This document shows positions 44,138 to 55,999 of a stretch of 64,000 nt of DNA, piece after piece. Positions within the stretch are counted from its first letter, which is position 1. Every line of letters starts with the position of its first letter. Below the pieces are notes generated by a model. That model saw nothing but the letters and a program-made list of their open reading frames with translations, was not told the origin of the DNA and searched no databases. Source of the stretch: Tolypocladium sp. Sup5 PDA-1 (taxonomy: Eukaryota > Ascomycota > Sordariomycetes > Hypocreales > Ophiocordycipitaceae); NCBI GenBank assembly GCA_000750105.3, contig JPHH03000027.1, positions 186,001 through 250,000 on the forward strand, written 5' to 3'. Both the position numbers and the translations under genes were made by a program.

Positions 44138-46527
44138 ATGCATATACCAAGCAATATCCTTGCTGCGTCCCTGCTCGCCGTGCTTCACACCATCGGGGCG
44201 AACGCCGCACTTCGTCAGTTCAACTTTACGCTTCACAGCGCCTCCCGCTCTCCAGGTATGACTACCGTCCTCCAACTACACATTCTCCTCCATCTCTCTG
44301 CAAGGTCGTGAATCAAGAATACTAACAGGCGTAGACGGATTCGAGCGGGAGGTGTACCTCATCAACGGCCAGCAACCGGGGCCGCTGATCGACGTGGACG
44401 AAGGGGACGACGTCGAGGTCTTTGTCCAAAACGACTTGAGTGTCGAGACTACGATGCACTGGCATGGTGAGCTCGCTCTTCCCATTCCGTCGAAGAAGCG
44501 GCCTGCTAATCCAGATTCCCTTCGCTAGGGTTGCTGCAGCGAGGAACGCCACATATGGACGGAGTGCCCGGCGTTACACAGGTGAGAACACCTCTCGTTA
44601 CTCACAAGCACCTCGCTGACGGTTCTTAGTACCCCATCCCCCCGGGAGGCAACTTTACCTATCAATTCTCCACCGCATCCGAGTACGGCTTCTTCTGGTA
44701 CCATTCGCACGTTCGCGCTTACTATAACGACGCCCTTCGCGGCCCGCTGCTGATACGACCGGCTGCCTCGCGCACTCGCCCGTTTGCCCAGTTGGCCAGC
44801 AATGACGGCGAGAGACAGGCCCTCCTGGAGGCCGAAGGAGCAGCCACAAACATCCTCTTGAATGACTGGACGCATGAGCTCTCGGACGTCATATTTGCGC
44901 GGTACCTCGAGACCGGTGCTTTCCCGTCGTGCGTCGACAGCGTGCTGGCCAACGGCCTCGGAAGGGTCCAGTGTCTCCCAGAGAGCGTCCTCCGGGCCGG
45001 CCCTGGACTCGGCATAAAGCCAGACAGCCAATCTTCAACCCCGGGAATGAGGCTTTTGAAGGGAAGGGGTATGCATATCAGCATGGATGCACCTACGACC
45101 ATGGCTACGGTAACATCCGGCTCATCGTTAACCATGTCCACGGACCAATCTGCAGCGCCAACATCTTCAGTGCCGCCGGACGCATCCAACATGGGCGGCT
45201 TGAGTCCTCGAGGCTGCTTGCCGCCGATGGTATTCAACCCCGGTTTCAACTTGTCGTCATTGCCCCCAGACACCTGCACCAACACGAGCTCGCCATTGTT
45301 GGACATTCCCGCGGACCAGTCGAAGGGCTGGTTAGCCCTCAACCTGGTCAATTCTGGCGCCGTCAGTTCCTTGAGGGTTTCCTTGGATGGGCATTCCATG
45401 GTGGTCTATGCCGCTGATGGTCTCTATGTCCAGCCACAGGAAGTAAAGGTAAGAAAACACTTTGACTCGTTAAAATTGTGGCTTATACTGATGCTTTGGT
45501 CAGGTACTTCAAATGGACCTGGGTCAGAGGTATTCCGTTATGGTCAAGCTGGATCAGCAACCTGGACAGTACTATCTCAGGTTCGCCACCTTTCCCAACG
45601 GCGACATGGGGCAGGTCCTAGAAGGGCAGGCTATCGTATCGTACAACGTGAGTGACCTGATCGCGTGTGTTCCAAGTCTGTGCAAGCACATTCGAATCTA
45701 ACTGGGTGTGACAGGGCTCTACAAACGGTGTCTTGGAAGATCCAGCCACGACTTGGACGTACATCAACGGCTCAGCCAAGGCCGGCGTTTCGCTACTTGA
45801 TACCCAAGCGCTCGCCCCATTTGAGGTCAACAACTCGCCGCCTCCGGGACCGGCCGATAAGACCGTGTCTTTTATGATCAACCAGACCGAGGTCACAACG
45901 TGGGCCATTGACCGCGAGCCGTTCGAGGAGCCGGACGTTCCCATCCTCTACGGCGAGGCTTCCGCTGGCTGGAACTCGACCACGACCACGCATGTCCCCT
46001 TCAACTCCACCATCGACATCATCTTCAACATTGCAAACGATTCCATGGACACGGTGCGAATTCCCCTTCCGGATTGGCGCTGCCAAGGCACTACGTATCT
46101 TTGTTGCTAACATTGTCACAGATGGGCCATCCCTTGCATCTCCATGGCCACAAGTTTTGGGTTCTGGGCTCCGGTGAGGGTTCTTTCCCGTACAGCTCTG
46201 TACAAGACGCGCCGGCAGACCTCGTCAATCTTCGGGATCCTCCGTACCGGGATACAGAAGCCATACCTTCGAAAGGCTGGCTTGCGATTCGGTACGTCTC
46301 AACAAGACAACTACTCATTGAACAAACATTAATGCAGCCTCTGGCTAGATATTTGACCAACAACCCTGGCGCGTGGATCCTTCACTGCCACCTTCAGTGG
46401 CACGTTGTTGTGAGTTTATTCCACATCCATAACTAGAATGCGGCATGCTGATGTGAAATCATAGTCCGGGATGGCGGTTGTTCTCGTCGAAGGGGAAGAC
46501 GAACTGCCCGCCTTGGCCGGACAGTAA
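44138..46527 (+). CDS. Secreted multicopper oxidase (ascomycete laccase/ascorbate-oxidase-like)
   Basis: Four-electron reduction of O2 to water with one-electron oxidation of phenols or similar donors, outside the cell. Nine exons (44138-44255, 44335-44466, 44529-44581, 44630-45448, 45504-45647, 45715-46053, 46122-46291, 46349-46409, 46465-46527) all keep phase: 632 residues. A signal peptide covers about residues 1-23. Copper ligands are complete: HWHG at the exon 2/3 junction, WYHSH (H126, H128), HPLHLHGH (538-543) and HCHLQWH (604-610). M615, ten residues after C605, is the axial type-1 position; Met implies a low-potential site. Residues 241-290 form a Met/Ser/Thr-rich loop. Several N-glycosylation sites are present. 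It lies 820 bp downstream of a copper-fist regulator on the same strand. The natural substrate cannot be told. Confidence 0.93.
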
Positions 46528-46921
46528 TACAAGAACGATACAATTTCTGTCCCAGGTCGAAGTGGAGCGGGAGAGTTGACGGGCGGCTACTGGTGGCTTT
46601 TGGGCACTCTTTGCCGCAGCCTTGATTTTGGCAATTTGGTGTTAATCTGATACTATTATATTATGTACTACTATATGTAAATTAGTTATGTCAACTGTCG
46701 GCAACATTCCTTTGGGCACTTTACAACTTTACAGGGAAACTCGTAAATCTCCAAGATCGTGAGTATTCATTCCACTATGTTTGCTGCCTTTGCACATTAT
46801 TCATATCTATCCGTCGTACTTCGTGTATGGTACCTCAAATAGTAATTATATACTGAATCATCATGTCTAGATTATCCCGCCTAGTCTAGTGCAGCGGGTG
46901 CAGGCCCCGTGGAATCTATGC
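46528..46921. other. Convergent 3' spacer
   Basis: A/T-rich 394 bp between the oxidase and the lectin-like gene; likely 3' untranslated sequences. Nothing else seen. Confidence 0.5.
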
Positions 46922-48117
46922 TTACGCAACCGCAATGACGACGGCGTCGTCGAAATACCAGGTGAGGGTGGTGCCTTGGTTACGGCTCACGTAGAGGGAG
47001 AACTGGCCCTTGGTCCCCCCCCTGTTGGCGGCGACGACGAACTCGCCCGAGTAGCGCGTCCAGCCTTGGCCGAGGCCCTGGCCGTTGGCCGGGTTGACCT
47101 GCACGACGCTGTAGCCGTTGCTGGTGACGGACATGCTGATGAAGGTCTTGGGGTCGCGGTTGATGGTGTTGCGGGTGGTGAAGCTGTAGGTGTAGCGGCG
47201 GCCGGCCTCGAGTGTGAAGTAGTTGGTCGTGAGTATGGCGAAGCCGTAGTCGCCGGTGTTGGTGATGGCCATGGCGGCGGTGCCCTGGCCGTTGGGGCCG
47301 GTGAGGCCGACGACGCTGCCGGAGAAGGCGGAGCCGGCGTTGGTCACGAAGTTCCAGGGGGAGAGGCCGGCCTCGAAGCCGGGGTTGTTGATGAGGTTTG
47401 TCGGCACCGGCGGGTCGACGGTGACGGTCGAGACGCCGTCGGTCGTGACGGTGGACACGGTCGACCACTCGGTCACGGTGGCCGTGGCCGTGACGGAGGC
47501 AATGTTCGTCTGCAGCGTGTTAGTCACAACATGGGGATGGGAGAGGTGAGTCAAACGTACAGCCGTGATGGTCTGGGTGCCGGCAGTGTAGGTGACGCTG
47601 ACGGTGCTGGCCGGGACGTCGATGCACGAGCAGGCCGAGGTGATGCGGGCCGCAGGGTATGTAACGCCGTTGGTCATGCACTTGGGAGCAGCGGCGGCGG
47701 GCTCATCCCGCCTCATCCGGACCGGCGGCAGGGCGCCCCTGGTCACCGTGACCGTCGCGGACGGGACCGTGGCAGTGAAGACGGTGGTGACGGACGAGAC
47801 GGTGTCAGTCTCGGTGCTGACCGTCGTGGTCTGGGACTCGGTCGCGGTCCTATACGGCTTGTTACTCGAGGTTGAACTGGGCAAGTCAAGCTGATGTTGG
47901 CAACCCACTCTGTGGCAGTGACGGTCGCGACGGTGGTGGTGTACGGCGTGAGCTGGGCGCAGTAGGCGCTCGCCTGGGTCGAGTACCGCGCGTCGATGAA
48001 GCATCGGAAGAGGTTGTCGCGGTTGCACGTGTTGGCGCGGTCGAAGAGCTCGTGGGGGGACGCAGCCGTGACTCCAATCAAGGAGAGCACGCTGGCGGCG
48101 ACGACGTTGTGGAACAT
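46922..48117 (-). CDS. Secreted Thr-rich protein with C-terminal carbohydrate-binding-like domain
   Basis: Exons 47909-48117, 47561-47849 and 46922-47509 join in phase to 361 residues. A signal peptide (about 1-19, MFHNVVAASVLSLIGVTAAS) precedes a short Cys-bearing segment (NTCNRDNLFRCF, YCAQLTPY). A long Thr/Ser/Val-rich region follows (for example TATESQTTTVSTETDTVSSV), with CMTNGVTYP and ACSCIDVP in its middle; this is likely O-glycosylated stalk. The last 150 residues start NLINNPGFEAGLSPWNF and end TLTWYFDDAVVIAVA, the beta-sandwich pattern of CBM4/9-like galactose-binding domains. No catalytic domain is present. Intron 1 uses GTGGGT and a TATAG acceptor, chosen because they alone restore the TATE/TATES reading. 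Likely wall-associated or released. Confidence 0.82.
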
Positions 48118-49188
48118 GATGCCTATCTTGACTCGTCAGGGAGGCGGAGGAGGTTGTTGGTGATGTTGCTGAGGCGGTTGAGCTGCTGCCCAGCGAGGCA
48201 TGACTGCAATCGACGCCCGAGCCTCTCGTTTATGTAGTACATTTCGCCCTCGTCGTTGCCTCTTCTCACGATGCGTTTTCTTCTCGGGCGCTCCGACGGC
48301 CGACAGATGCGATTCTGGACTATTGGGTTTCTCGCATTTATCCATGGGTGCTTCCGGCGAGCTGAAGCCCCTTCGCGAGTCCCAATCGAGACATCGCCGC
48401 CAGCCCGTGGGGAGGCCCAGACCACTGGGACCTGCATCTCTCCGCCCAACGGGCCCCGACACGAGGCCTCGCAACGGGTGCGATGCTGCGTCGTGGCACG
48501 AGCCAAGGCGTCCCAAAGAGAGGCTGAAGTCGCCTGTACCTTGGCGCGGCGGGGCGCCGTTGATAGCGCCGCGGGTTATCTATTGTGGCTGGCTGGCGGA
48601 CCAAACCACCCGCTGTTTTGCTGATGAAGCAGGCCACTATTCCGGCTACAGACTCAGAAGCCATCGCCAGCTCAGCGGCTGAGAGTGAGTGAGGGTGAGA
48701 GGCCCGGCCGGCACCGATTGCTCGAACCCGGACGACTCCTAGAATTCGTACCTGTTCTCACCAAACACGGAGAGTTGCGGTGCGCGGTCACACGACGTGG
48801 CTGAGAGGCGGCGTCTCTCCCGTTGGGCCGTTGCAATCTTGAGATTGAGTCGCCAATAATAGCAGTTGTGGCGCGGTCTATTGTTAATTTTGGACCCCGG
48901 CCTATAGGGCTGGAAAGCGGTCAACGACGGTTGGTTATGGTTGCGGAAACAAGAGTCCTTTCTACCTTAAGCTTATTTACTGTTATTGACCATTGCCCAT
49001 GTCTCAGCAAGTTCTTAGGGCTACTGAGATTGATACCACACTTCCACCTCGTGGCCCTGCCAACAGTTACAAGCTCAGAATTGTCAAGCCTTGAAAAAGC
49101 TGAGTTGCTCTCCTCGGCGCTGCCACCGATTGCTGATCCATACTTCCTCATGCGCTGCATGCCGTCTCTCCTCTCCCACAATTCAACT
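48118..49188. other. Upstream region of the lectin-like gene
   Basis: About 1.1 kb; promoter of the gene on the minus strand plus the 3' end of the GNAT-like gene. A/T-rich segment at 48850-49120. Open frames across it are unsupported. Confidence 0.45.
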
Positions 49189-49992
49189 CTACTTCAAGGT
49201 GCAATAGACTTTGGTCGCCCGCTGGTTCGCCGGCCGAAACGGATGCACCGTCTGCCCCTTCTCGTCCTGCTCCTCGTAAGTCATGGTGTGGAACTCGCTC
49301 ACCACCTCGCCCCGGAACGGCGCCGGCGGGTTGCTCCAGACGTGGTTCACCGCGTCCGCCAGACACTCGATCTGGATCCCGCGGAAGCCCTCGGCCGCCG
49401 CCGTGCGCATCATGTACTGTGCCAGCGCCTTCATGATGCCCTTGCCCTCGTGGTCGCGCCGCGTGCTCGTCGCGTTGCGGAACAGCACTTCACCAGGCCC
49501 GTTTGCCTGCCACGACTTTGCGTCGCGCTTGTCGTTGGCCGCGAGGACGTGGTACACGGGGCCGAACAGTGGCAGCACGCCCATCAGCCCAGCCATCTTC
49601 TCCATGTCCAGGCCGTTGAAGCCGTCGTAGGCGAGCGCAACAGAAACGAGCGGGAAATCCATCTGTTCGAGCAGCTTTTCAGCATCGGCACCTTCATCGC
49701 TCGTGTCCCAGTAGAGCGCACCGCCCGTTGCGGCAGACTCCTGGCGCCTGAAGCTGTACTCCTTGTCAAAAACCCCAAGCGAGTAGCCCGAATCAACCTG
49801 ATGCCTGACAAGGTACGTCGCATGCTTGAGGCCGTCGTATGCCCGCGCCGTCTTGTTGTCAGGATACAGGGCCGTCCACACGGGTGAGTGGAATATGTTA
49901 CTGTGGATGACGGTCGCCGAGGCCCATTCGATATGCTTGGGCTCCAGCACGCGGATCTCGTATCGAGATGGCAGGTTCGTCTCAATCGCCAT
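49189..49992 (-). CDS. GNAT-fold acyltransferase-like protein
   Basis: Single exon, 267 residues, intact. The C-terminal half has the acetyl-CoA loop pattern of GNAT proteins: RNATSTRRDHEGKGIMKALA (with R/Q-x-x-G-x-G/A-like HEGKGIM) followed by a helix and the strand GFRGIQIECLADAVNHVWSN. The N-terminal half (YEIRVLEPKHIEWASATVIH, IFHSPVWTALYPDNKTARAY) belongs to a conserved but uncharacterised ascomycete family. There is no signal peptide, so it is probably cytosolic. Substrate unknown. The start has reasonable context and no in-frame ATG lies close upstream. It sits about 1 kb upstream of the lectin-like gene, same strand. Confidence 0.75.
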   Translation of the reverse strand: MAIETNLPSRYEIRVLEPKHIEWASATVIHSNIFHSPVWTALYPDNKTARAYDGLKHATYLVRHQVDSGYSLGVFDKEYSFRRQESAATGGALYWDTSDEGADAEKLLEQMDFPLVSVALAYDGFNGLDMEKMAGLMGVLPLFGPVYHVLAANDKRDAKSWQANGPGEVLFRNATSTRRDHEGKGIMKALAQYMMRTAAAEGFRGIQIECLADAVNHVWSNPPAPFRGEVVSEFHTMTYEEQDEKGQTVHPFRPANQRATKVYCTLK

Positions 49993-52900
49993 GGCTTATT
50001 GTGACTCCCGAGTCGTTTCAATCTCCCAAATGATAGGCCTAGTACCGCAAGGTTGGGAAGCGGGCTGGTAGGGCTGGATCTGGCGTGCGGTGTGCGAATG
50101 CGGATGGCTTTGGACGTTGCAGACTCTCCATCCCAGCATGGTGTCTTCATAATATTATCGGATGACACAGCTGTCAGCTGACTGTGCTGGCGCTTCGGAG
50201 CATTCGGGAAGTCGCCCTTTCCACTTGGAATCGACTCTTGGCAGTTGCCATCTTGAGACACAGGCAGCAAGTGCTTACCCTGTAAGCCACGTTAACATCT
50301 CGTGATGACGCAGGCTACGCCTCCACTGAACCGTCTGGTCCGAGTCGAATATAGCGAACAGCTTGAGAAATGCAACATCTACGTTAATATATCGTCTACG
50401 GCAATAATGCAGACGCCGCTCATTTTGGTCGGCTTGAAGCCGAATGGAAACTGGCCCAAAGCGCGGGGCAGCTTGTGAGTCGAGGAACAGTACTGTGGCA
50501 GGTATTGCGCCAAAAGGCCAATTGATTTCATGAAAATCCCGTGACTGGGGTTGTGTTAGACGCTTGCCTTGCCTCTTTGCTTTGCTACTGTAATGAACAT
50601 GAGCCGCAAAGTCGTAAGAATTGGTTACTCTGGATCACTGCTCAGTTGATATCTCGGCCTACCCAATAGCGGCTGCATCTGGTCTTGGCCTCCGTAGAGC
50701 AGGCATCTCTTCCTATCGATTGCGTCGATGCTGCGGGTCTTTAAATGGCCACTTACTCCGTACTTCATTGATAAGTGCTGTGCATTTTGGACCCCTAATG
50801 CTGCAAGGAAATTACAGTCGCTGATATGAACATGGAGATACTTGATGCCTCTGAGAAGATGTGCGTTCGCCTTTCAGGACATGACAGATATCTTACATCG
50901 TCAGTTCAGAGTCAGAGGAGAGGACACTGCTGTCTCTAAACCCAGCGTTGCCTGTTACAAATAGTAGACAAGTGATTCGGACAAAGCCACGAGCTGGTAT
51001 GCCGAGTTGTCACCGTGCTTCTCGTCCACCAACGGCCCATCTCTACTATTTGTACGGACTACCCTGACGGGCACACCGAAGCCGTATGTGTGATGCGATC
51101 GACATCGGCTTCTGCGGCTGCAGCGTCATTTCGGCTATGCACCACTTCGCATACATGGACCATCCCGAGGCGTGGGCCGCTTACCGAGTGCGACCCGAGG
51201 GCTCTGCTTGCGCGAGTTCCCATCCTGGTTGCTGCATTGTGCTGCACATCAGTGGGCACTCTGTACTCGTAGGCACGACAGGATTATGGAATTCGTTGTG
51301 ATTCTAAAATGCGCATCATTTCGCCGTCTTTAGCATATGAGTGATACGATGTCTAGCACCAACAGAATCGGATTTATGGGAAGTAATCCGTGACTGAGGT
51401 TTCTTAAATCCAAGTCTTTCCTATGATGGTAGTTATATCGAGCCAAGGCGACGTTGTGTGCTCCGTTATTGAGGGGCAGATATAATGCAGTCAAGGCAGT
51501 CTAAGCGTGCTCCGGTCGCGGCCCAAAGATGGGGCGATAGTGTAGGTAGCTGGCCCAAGGCTCCATCTGCCCATGATGTTACGTGCAGCGACGGACAAGG
51601 TCTATCTGGAATTGTGAGGCCGGGACAAGCTTAAGGGGGCCTCCCTTTGCCTGATATGGTCAACATTGTCAGGGGGTGCAGTAGCGAGGGAGCCGGAGAA
51701 GCGGCATCGGGGCCGACGCACCCGCTGAGGCGGGAACTCGGGGCTGAACTACCGACCGCATCGACGCCAACCAGTTGTGCCTTGGACAGCCGAGATTCGA
51801 GAACACCTGCTCCGCTTCATTGCCTAAGTATCCGTTTCTGTGACAATAGCGTCTTATCTTCTTCACCTCGCTCCGGTGAGGGGAAAACGGGCAGCGCGAA
51901 ACGGGTCGCACCTGGAGCCTGCAGGCGTTGTGGAGAGCTGGGGTTTGGGGAAGCGCGAGCCAAAGCGAGAGACGTGTGTCGAGGCTCAGATAAGGTCATG
52001 ACGCAGGGAGATGGCACGTCCGCCCTCCAGAGTCCGTACCTTGGAGGCTTGGAGCACGTGCCTGCGAAGTTACGAACTTACGAGTAGGAGGAGTGCTTGC
52101 AAATATTGATTGCGGAATCCGGTGAGGCATTAATGTGACTTGCGTCTCTCGTCTTCGAGGAGCGATATCACATTGTGATTCGGGAGGGCGAGGCGGCTGG
52201 AGGCGCCCATTGTTGCGGTGGAGGCCCTGGCTGAGGGTGACAGGCTTCCAGAAGCCTTCCACATCCGATTTCTACCGTGATCAGGCTGCAGCGGAAGGCG
52301 TCCAGCTTCAGATGTGTGGAAGCCGGGGAGGCGGGGGAATCACCTGCCGCGTATTACTCCAGTCGTCATTTCTGATTTCCCCGCGGTTCCCCGGACGCGC
52401 GCATTTCTTCAGCTAGGAAAAAACCAAGTCTGGCCTTTTCTGGAGTATTTTGAGCCGTAATCGCCCGCGCATTTTTTGACTCCAGGAACCTGGATGCGTT
52501 GGAGAACTGGGGATTGCTTCCCCCAGGCGCGGCTTTCGTCGGCCGCTTGGCAGCGGGGCCTGATCCATGCGCATCTGTGGCTCCACCAGCCTGCTTACAC
52601 TTGGCTACGAATAGCGGCCGCAATCCACTGAAACCCCACTGGAGCTATCATGACAGTTGACTGACTCGGACGCAGAAGACCACGCCCAGCGGTCAACGCT
52701 GGTGAACGGTGCCCACGATGTGCCTCGTGGCCATCACGGGACAGGTATTATTGTTGGCTACCAACGGGCCGGAATCAACCGATTCATAATATTGGCCCGA
52801 CACGCAGGAGCACCTGCGTGCCTGCCTAAGTTGCTGTATGTAACTTACGTACCACGAACGTGCGCTGCGGTACGAAGCAGGAGTCGCCCGAACGTGGATA

Positions 52901-54361
52901 TCGGATAACTTACGGGGCCCCGCATTGGCTGAGGGAGGCAAAGGAGGGTGCGGCAACTGGAAGCAGCTTGGAAGGAAGGAAGCCTTCCTTGCCTTCCATG
53001 ACCCTGGCGGCGGAGTTGCCGAGGGGGTGTGGCAGGCACGACGCAGTTGGCGTTGGCACTTGCGCCACAAGCACCGAAGCGGCAAGGACGAGAACGGCAG
53101 TGAACTGCCCTACGAGGCACGACTCTATGAGTCTATTGTGCGTTCGTACAATCAAGCCACGATGATTGCAATCTATTGAATTTGCGTCTTTGAGGTTGCC
53201 GTCAAGCGACTGTCCAACAGATTCAACAAGAGAATGAATGCAAAGAGAATCGCATGCCCGTATGTACAGAGTACATCTCGTACGGCTGGGCTGGCTCATC
53301 ACGAGGATCGACAAGGATCCCCCGTGGCCGCATCCAGCCCGGGTGGGGGCGTGTGGAAGAATGAGGCGACCAGATCAATCGACGACGGGCTAAGTTCGAG
53401 GGTTGCGCTCGAATTTGCCTTCCCCAAAGCCGACTCCATGACGGCTCCGCAGCCTCCGCGAGCTAGACATCGTCCGTTTCGGCAAGGATGCGCTCGCTTG
53501 GTCTGGCACGACGTCGTGATAACAATGACCTTGGCACAGAGTGCTCCGGCCATGCGCCGCCGTCGCCGTGTCGAGCGCGGACGGGCGTGTGATAGCCCGG
53601 CTGTTGGTTGCGCGCGGATGACGTCGCATGCGTCAGGCCTCGTCCCGCGCGAGCCAACACGCTGGGAAGCCTGGGATAAAGGCGCGCGACGTGTTGCAGC
53701 GCAGTGATACAGACACGGTACGGTGCAGTGTGTGCACCGTCTGCCGCTTCTTTATCAATACCCCAGGACCTGATCCTGGTCTGGGGACCCGACGGATCAG
53801 CGTGGGCGGAGGGTTGATAGTACGACCGTCGTTCTGATATGCTGTGAACACCACCCCCATGCCGACTCCACACCACACGATGCCCCAGGCTGGGAACGGC
53901 CTGGACTATCTTACTTTTTGCGGACGGCGCAACTGCGGTTGCACCCTCCAGACTCTGGGCTTGTCTGGCTCGCAGCCACATCTCTGTATGCCCCGAATCC
54001 CACTTTTCTTGCTTTACTTCTTAATCGACCACTGCCGCCCTCTCAGGCTTCTCTTTTCCTTCTTTTCCCTCGTCCAACCCTGCTTCTCTCATCCCCTCTC
54101 CCCTCTCCTCCCCCTCTCCGCTCGCGCCGTCACCTCTTAACAAGGTGTCAGCTGCAGATCTTGCCTCGGGCGACCGCGCTTCAACCCGCACGTCTGCCTA
54201 CGCCACCGTCAGCGAGACAATTGGCTGGGTCAACACGAGACACCACGAGGAACCAGCGTCACTTTTGCTGCTAGCGTCATTGGCATTCTTGTCATCGCTT
54301 AGAAAGTTCCGAAGAGAGCGATTAGCATCAGCCAGCGCGCTTCAACTGAATAACCGCCGCC
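49993..54361. other. 4.4-kb spacer upstream of the permease
   Basis: The largest gene-free stretch. Motif copies lie at 50754 (TACTCCGTA) and 51053 (TACGGACTA). The last 350 bp before the permease are strongly C/T-rich (54000-54135), a leader typical of highly expressed fungal genes. Open frames at 51647-52087, 52860-53165 and 53234-53981 have no motifs and overlap others on the opposite strand. Confidence 0.5.
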
Positions 54362-55999
54362 ATGATGGAAAAGGAAGGCGCCCACTCCTCACAAGACGGC
54401 TACGGCCTCAACCCGGAGGCCAGCCAGCCCGCTGAAGACTCCGAGTACAACCTGGCCAACCAGCACGACCAGCTTGCGCGCGGCCTCAAGAGCCGACACA
54501 TTCAGTTCCTCGCCCTCGGAGGCGCCATCGGCACCGGCCTCTTCGTCGGCTCCGGAAGCATCCTCGCCAAGACGGGTCCCGCCCCGCTCTTCATGGCCTA
54601 CCTGTCCATGATGTTGGTCGTCTGGAACGTCATGAACAACCTCGCTGAGATGGTCGTGTACCTTCCCATGCGCGGCATCACCGTCCCCTACTTCGTTGGC
54701 CGCTTCGTCGACCCTAGTCTTGCGTTTGCCGCTGGCTGGAACTACTGGTACGCGTATGCCATGCTTGTCGGCGCCGAGGCCACGGCCGCCGGCATCGTCA
54801 TTGAATACTGGAAACCGCCCGTCAACATTGCCTTGTGGATCGCCATTGTCCTCATCGTCATGCTCCTCCTCAACATCATCGCCGTGAGCTTCTTTGGCGA
54901 GGCCGAGTTCTGGTTCGCCAGCATCAAGCTCATCACCATCTGCGGCCTCATCATCCTTGGCATCGTCATCTTCTTCGGCGGTGGCCCCAACCAGCACGGC
55001 GTTCTCGGCTTCCATTACTGGAATTCGCCCGGCGCATTCGTGGAATACAAGGCCACGGGCAGCGCCGGTCGCTTTCTCGGCTACTGGCACGCCTTTGTCA
55101 GCGCCGGCTTCGCCTTCATCACCTCGCCCGAGCTGATCGCCATTGCCGCCGGCGAGACCGTCGCCCCGCGCCGCAACATCCCAAAGGCCGCCCGCCGCTT
55201 CATCTGGCGTCTGGCCATCTTCTACGGCATCTCGTCGCTCATCATCGGCATCCTCGTGCCCTCGGACAACGAGAATCTGCTCGGCGCGTCCAACGCCAGC
55301 GCGTCCCCCTTTGTCATTGGCATCCAGCTCGTCGGTATCCCCGTGCTGAACAACATCATCAACGCCGCCATCCTCACCTCGGCCTGGTCCGCTGGCAACT
55401 CCTTCCTGTACTCTGGCAGCAGAGTCTTGTACTCCATGTCGCTCAATGGCCAGGCTCCGAAGTGGTTCAGCGTCACGAACCGCAGGGGCGTGCCTTACGT
55501 TGCCGTCCTGTTCACCTGGGCCTTTGGCTTGCTGGCCTTTATGAATGTGTCCAACTCTGGCGCCACCGTCTTCAACTGGTTTGTCAACATCTCGACCATC
55601 TCGGGCTTTATCGCTTGGATAGTCGTCATGATTACCTACTTGCGCTTCCGCAAAGCCATGATCCACCACAACATGTTCCATAGCCTGCCCTACAAGACGC
55701 CTCTCCAGCCTTATGCCTCCTACGCTACTCTCGTCATCGTCTCATTGCTCACCATCACCAACGGGTTCCAGACGTTCATCCCCTTCAGCGCCAAGGACTT
55801 TGTCGCTGCCTACATCACGCTTCCCGTCTTCCTTGTTCTCTATATCGGCCACAAGATTTTCTTCCGTACGTCCATGTACATTCCCGTGGAACAGGTCGAT
55901 TGCATCACGGGCAAGAAGGAGATGGACGAGCTCGAGGCCTTGGATGAGGAGCGCGTGCCCAAGAATTGGGCGCAGAAGGCGTGGTTCTGGATCGCATAA
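54362..55999 (+). CDS. Amino-acid permease, yeast amino-acid transporter (YAT/APC) family
   Basis: Proton-coupled amino-acid uptake across the plasma membrane. Intronless, 545 residues, usual family length. The cytosolic N-terminus (about 45 residues, acidic) leads to the signature RGLKSRHIQFLALGGAIGTG and LFVGSGSILAKTGPAPLF of helix 1; twelve helices follow. Other marks: the helix 3-4 segment VPYFVGRFVDPSLAFAAGWN, SFFGEAEFWFASIKLI, AFITSPELIAIAAGETVAPR and the helix 8 region NAAILTSAWSAGNSFLYSGS. The C-terminus ends with the aromatic tail WAQKAWFWIA. Third codon positions are strongly C-biased, suggesting high expression. The DIP5-like dicarboxylate class is possible, but specificity cannot be read. 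A second ATG one codon later could also serve. Confidence 0.93.
   Translation: MMEKEGAHSSQDGYGLNPEASQPAEDSEYNLANQHDQLARGLKSRHIQFLALGGAIGTGLFVGSGSILAKTGPAPLFMAYLSMMLVVWNVMNNLAEMVVYLPMRGITVPYFVGRFVDPSLAFAAGWNYWYAYAMLVGAEATAAGIVIEYWKPPVNIALWIAIVLIVMLLLNIIAVSFFGEAEFWFASIKLITICGLIILGIVIFFGGGPNQHGVLGFHYWNSPGAFVEYKATGSAGRFLGYWHAFVSAGFAFITSPELIAIAAGETVAPRRNIPKAARRFIWRLAIFYGISSLIIGILVPSDNENLLGASNASASPFVIGIQLVGIPVLNNIINAAILTSAWSAGNSFLYSGSRVLYSMSLNGQAPKWFSVTNRRGVPYVAVLFTWAFGLLAFMNVSNSGATVFNWFVNISTISGFIAWIVVMITYLRFRKAMIHHNMFHSLPYKTPLQPYASYATLVIVSLLTITNGFQTFIPFSAKDFVAAYITLPVFLVLYIGHKIFFRTSMYIPVEQVDCITGKKEMDELEALDEERVPKNWAQKAWFWIA

Noticed and set aside
46889..47875. 328-codon plus-strand open frame
   Set aside because: Antisense to the spliced Thr-rich lectin-like gene, whose signal peptide, splice phases and domain are convincing.
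48823..49887. 354-codon plus-strand open frame
   Set aside because: Antisense to the intact GNAT-like gene and extends into its 3' spacer; Arg/His/Leu-rich with no motifs.
36767..54361. Secondary-metabolite cluster around the oxidase and GNAT-like genes
   Set aside because: No polyketide synthase, peptide synthetase, terpene cyclase or cluster-type Zn2Cys6 regulator is present; neighbours are a copper regulator, a lectin-like protein and a permease.
54389..55681. 430-codon open frame antisense to the amino-acid permease
   Set aside because: Exact shadow of the permease; strong C-ending codon bias removes stops on the other strand, and the translation is Asp/Glu/Gly-rich without motifs.
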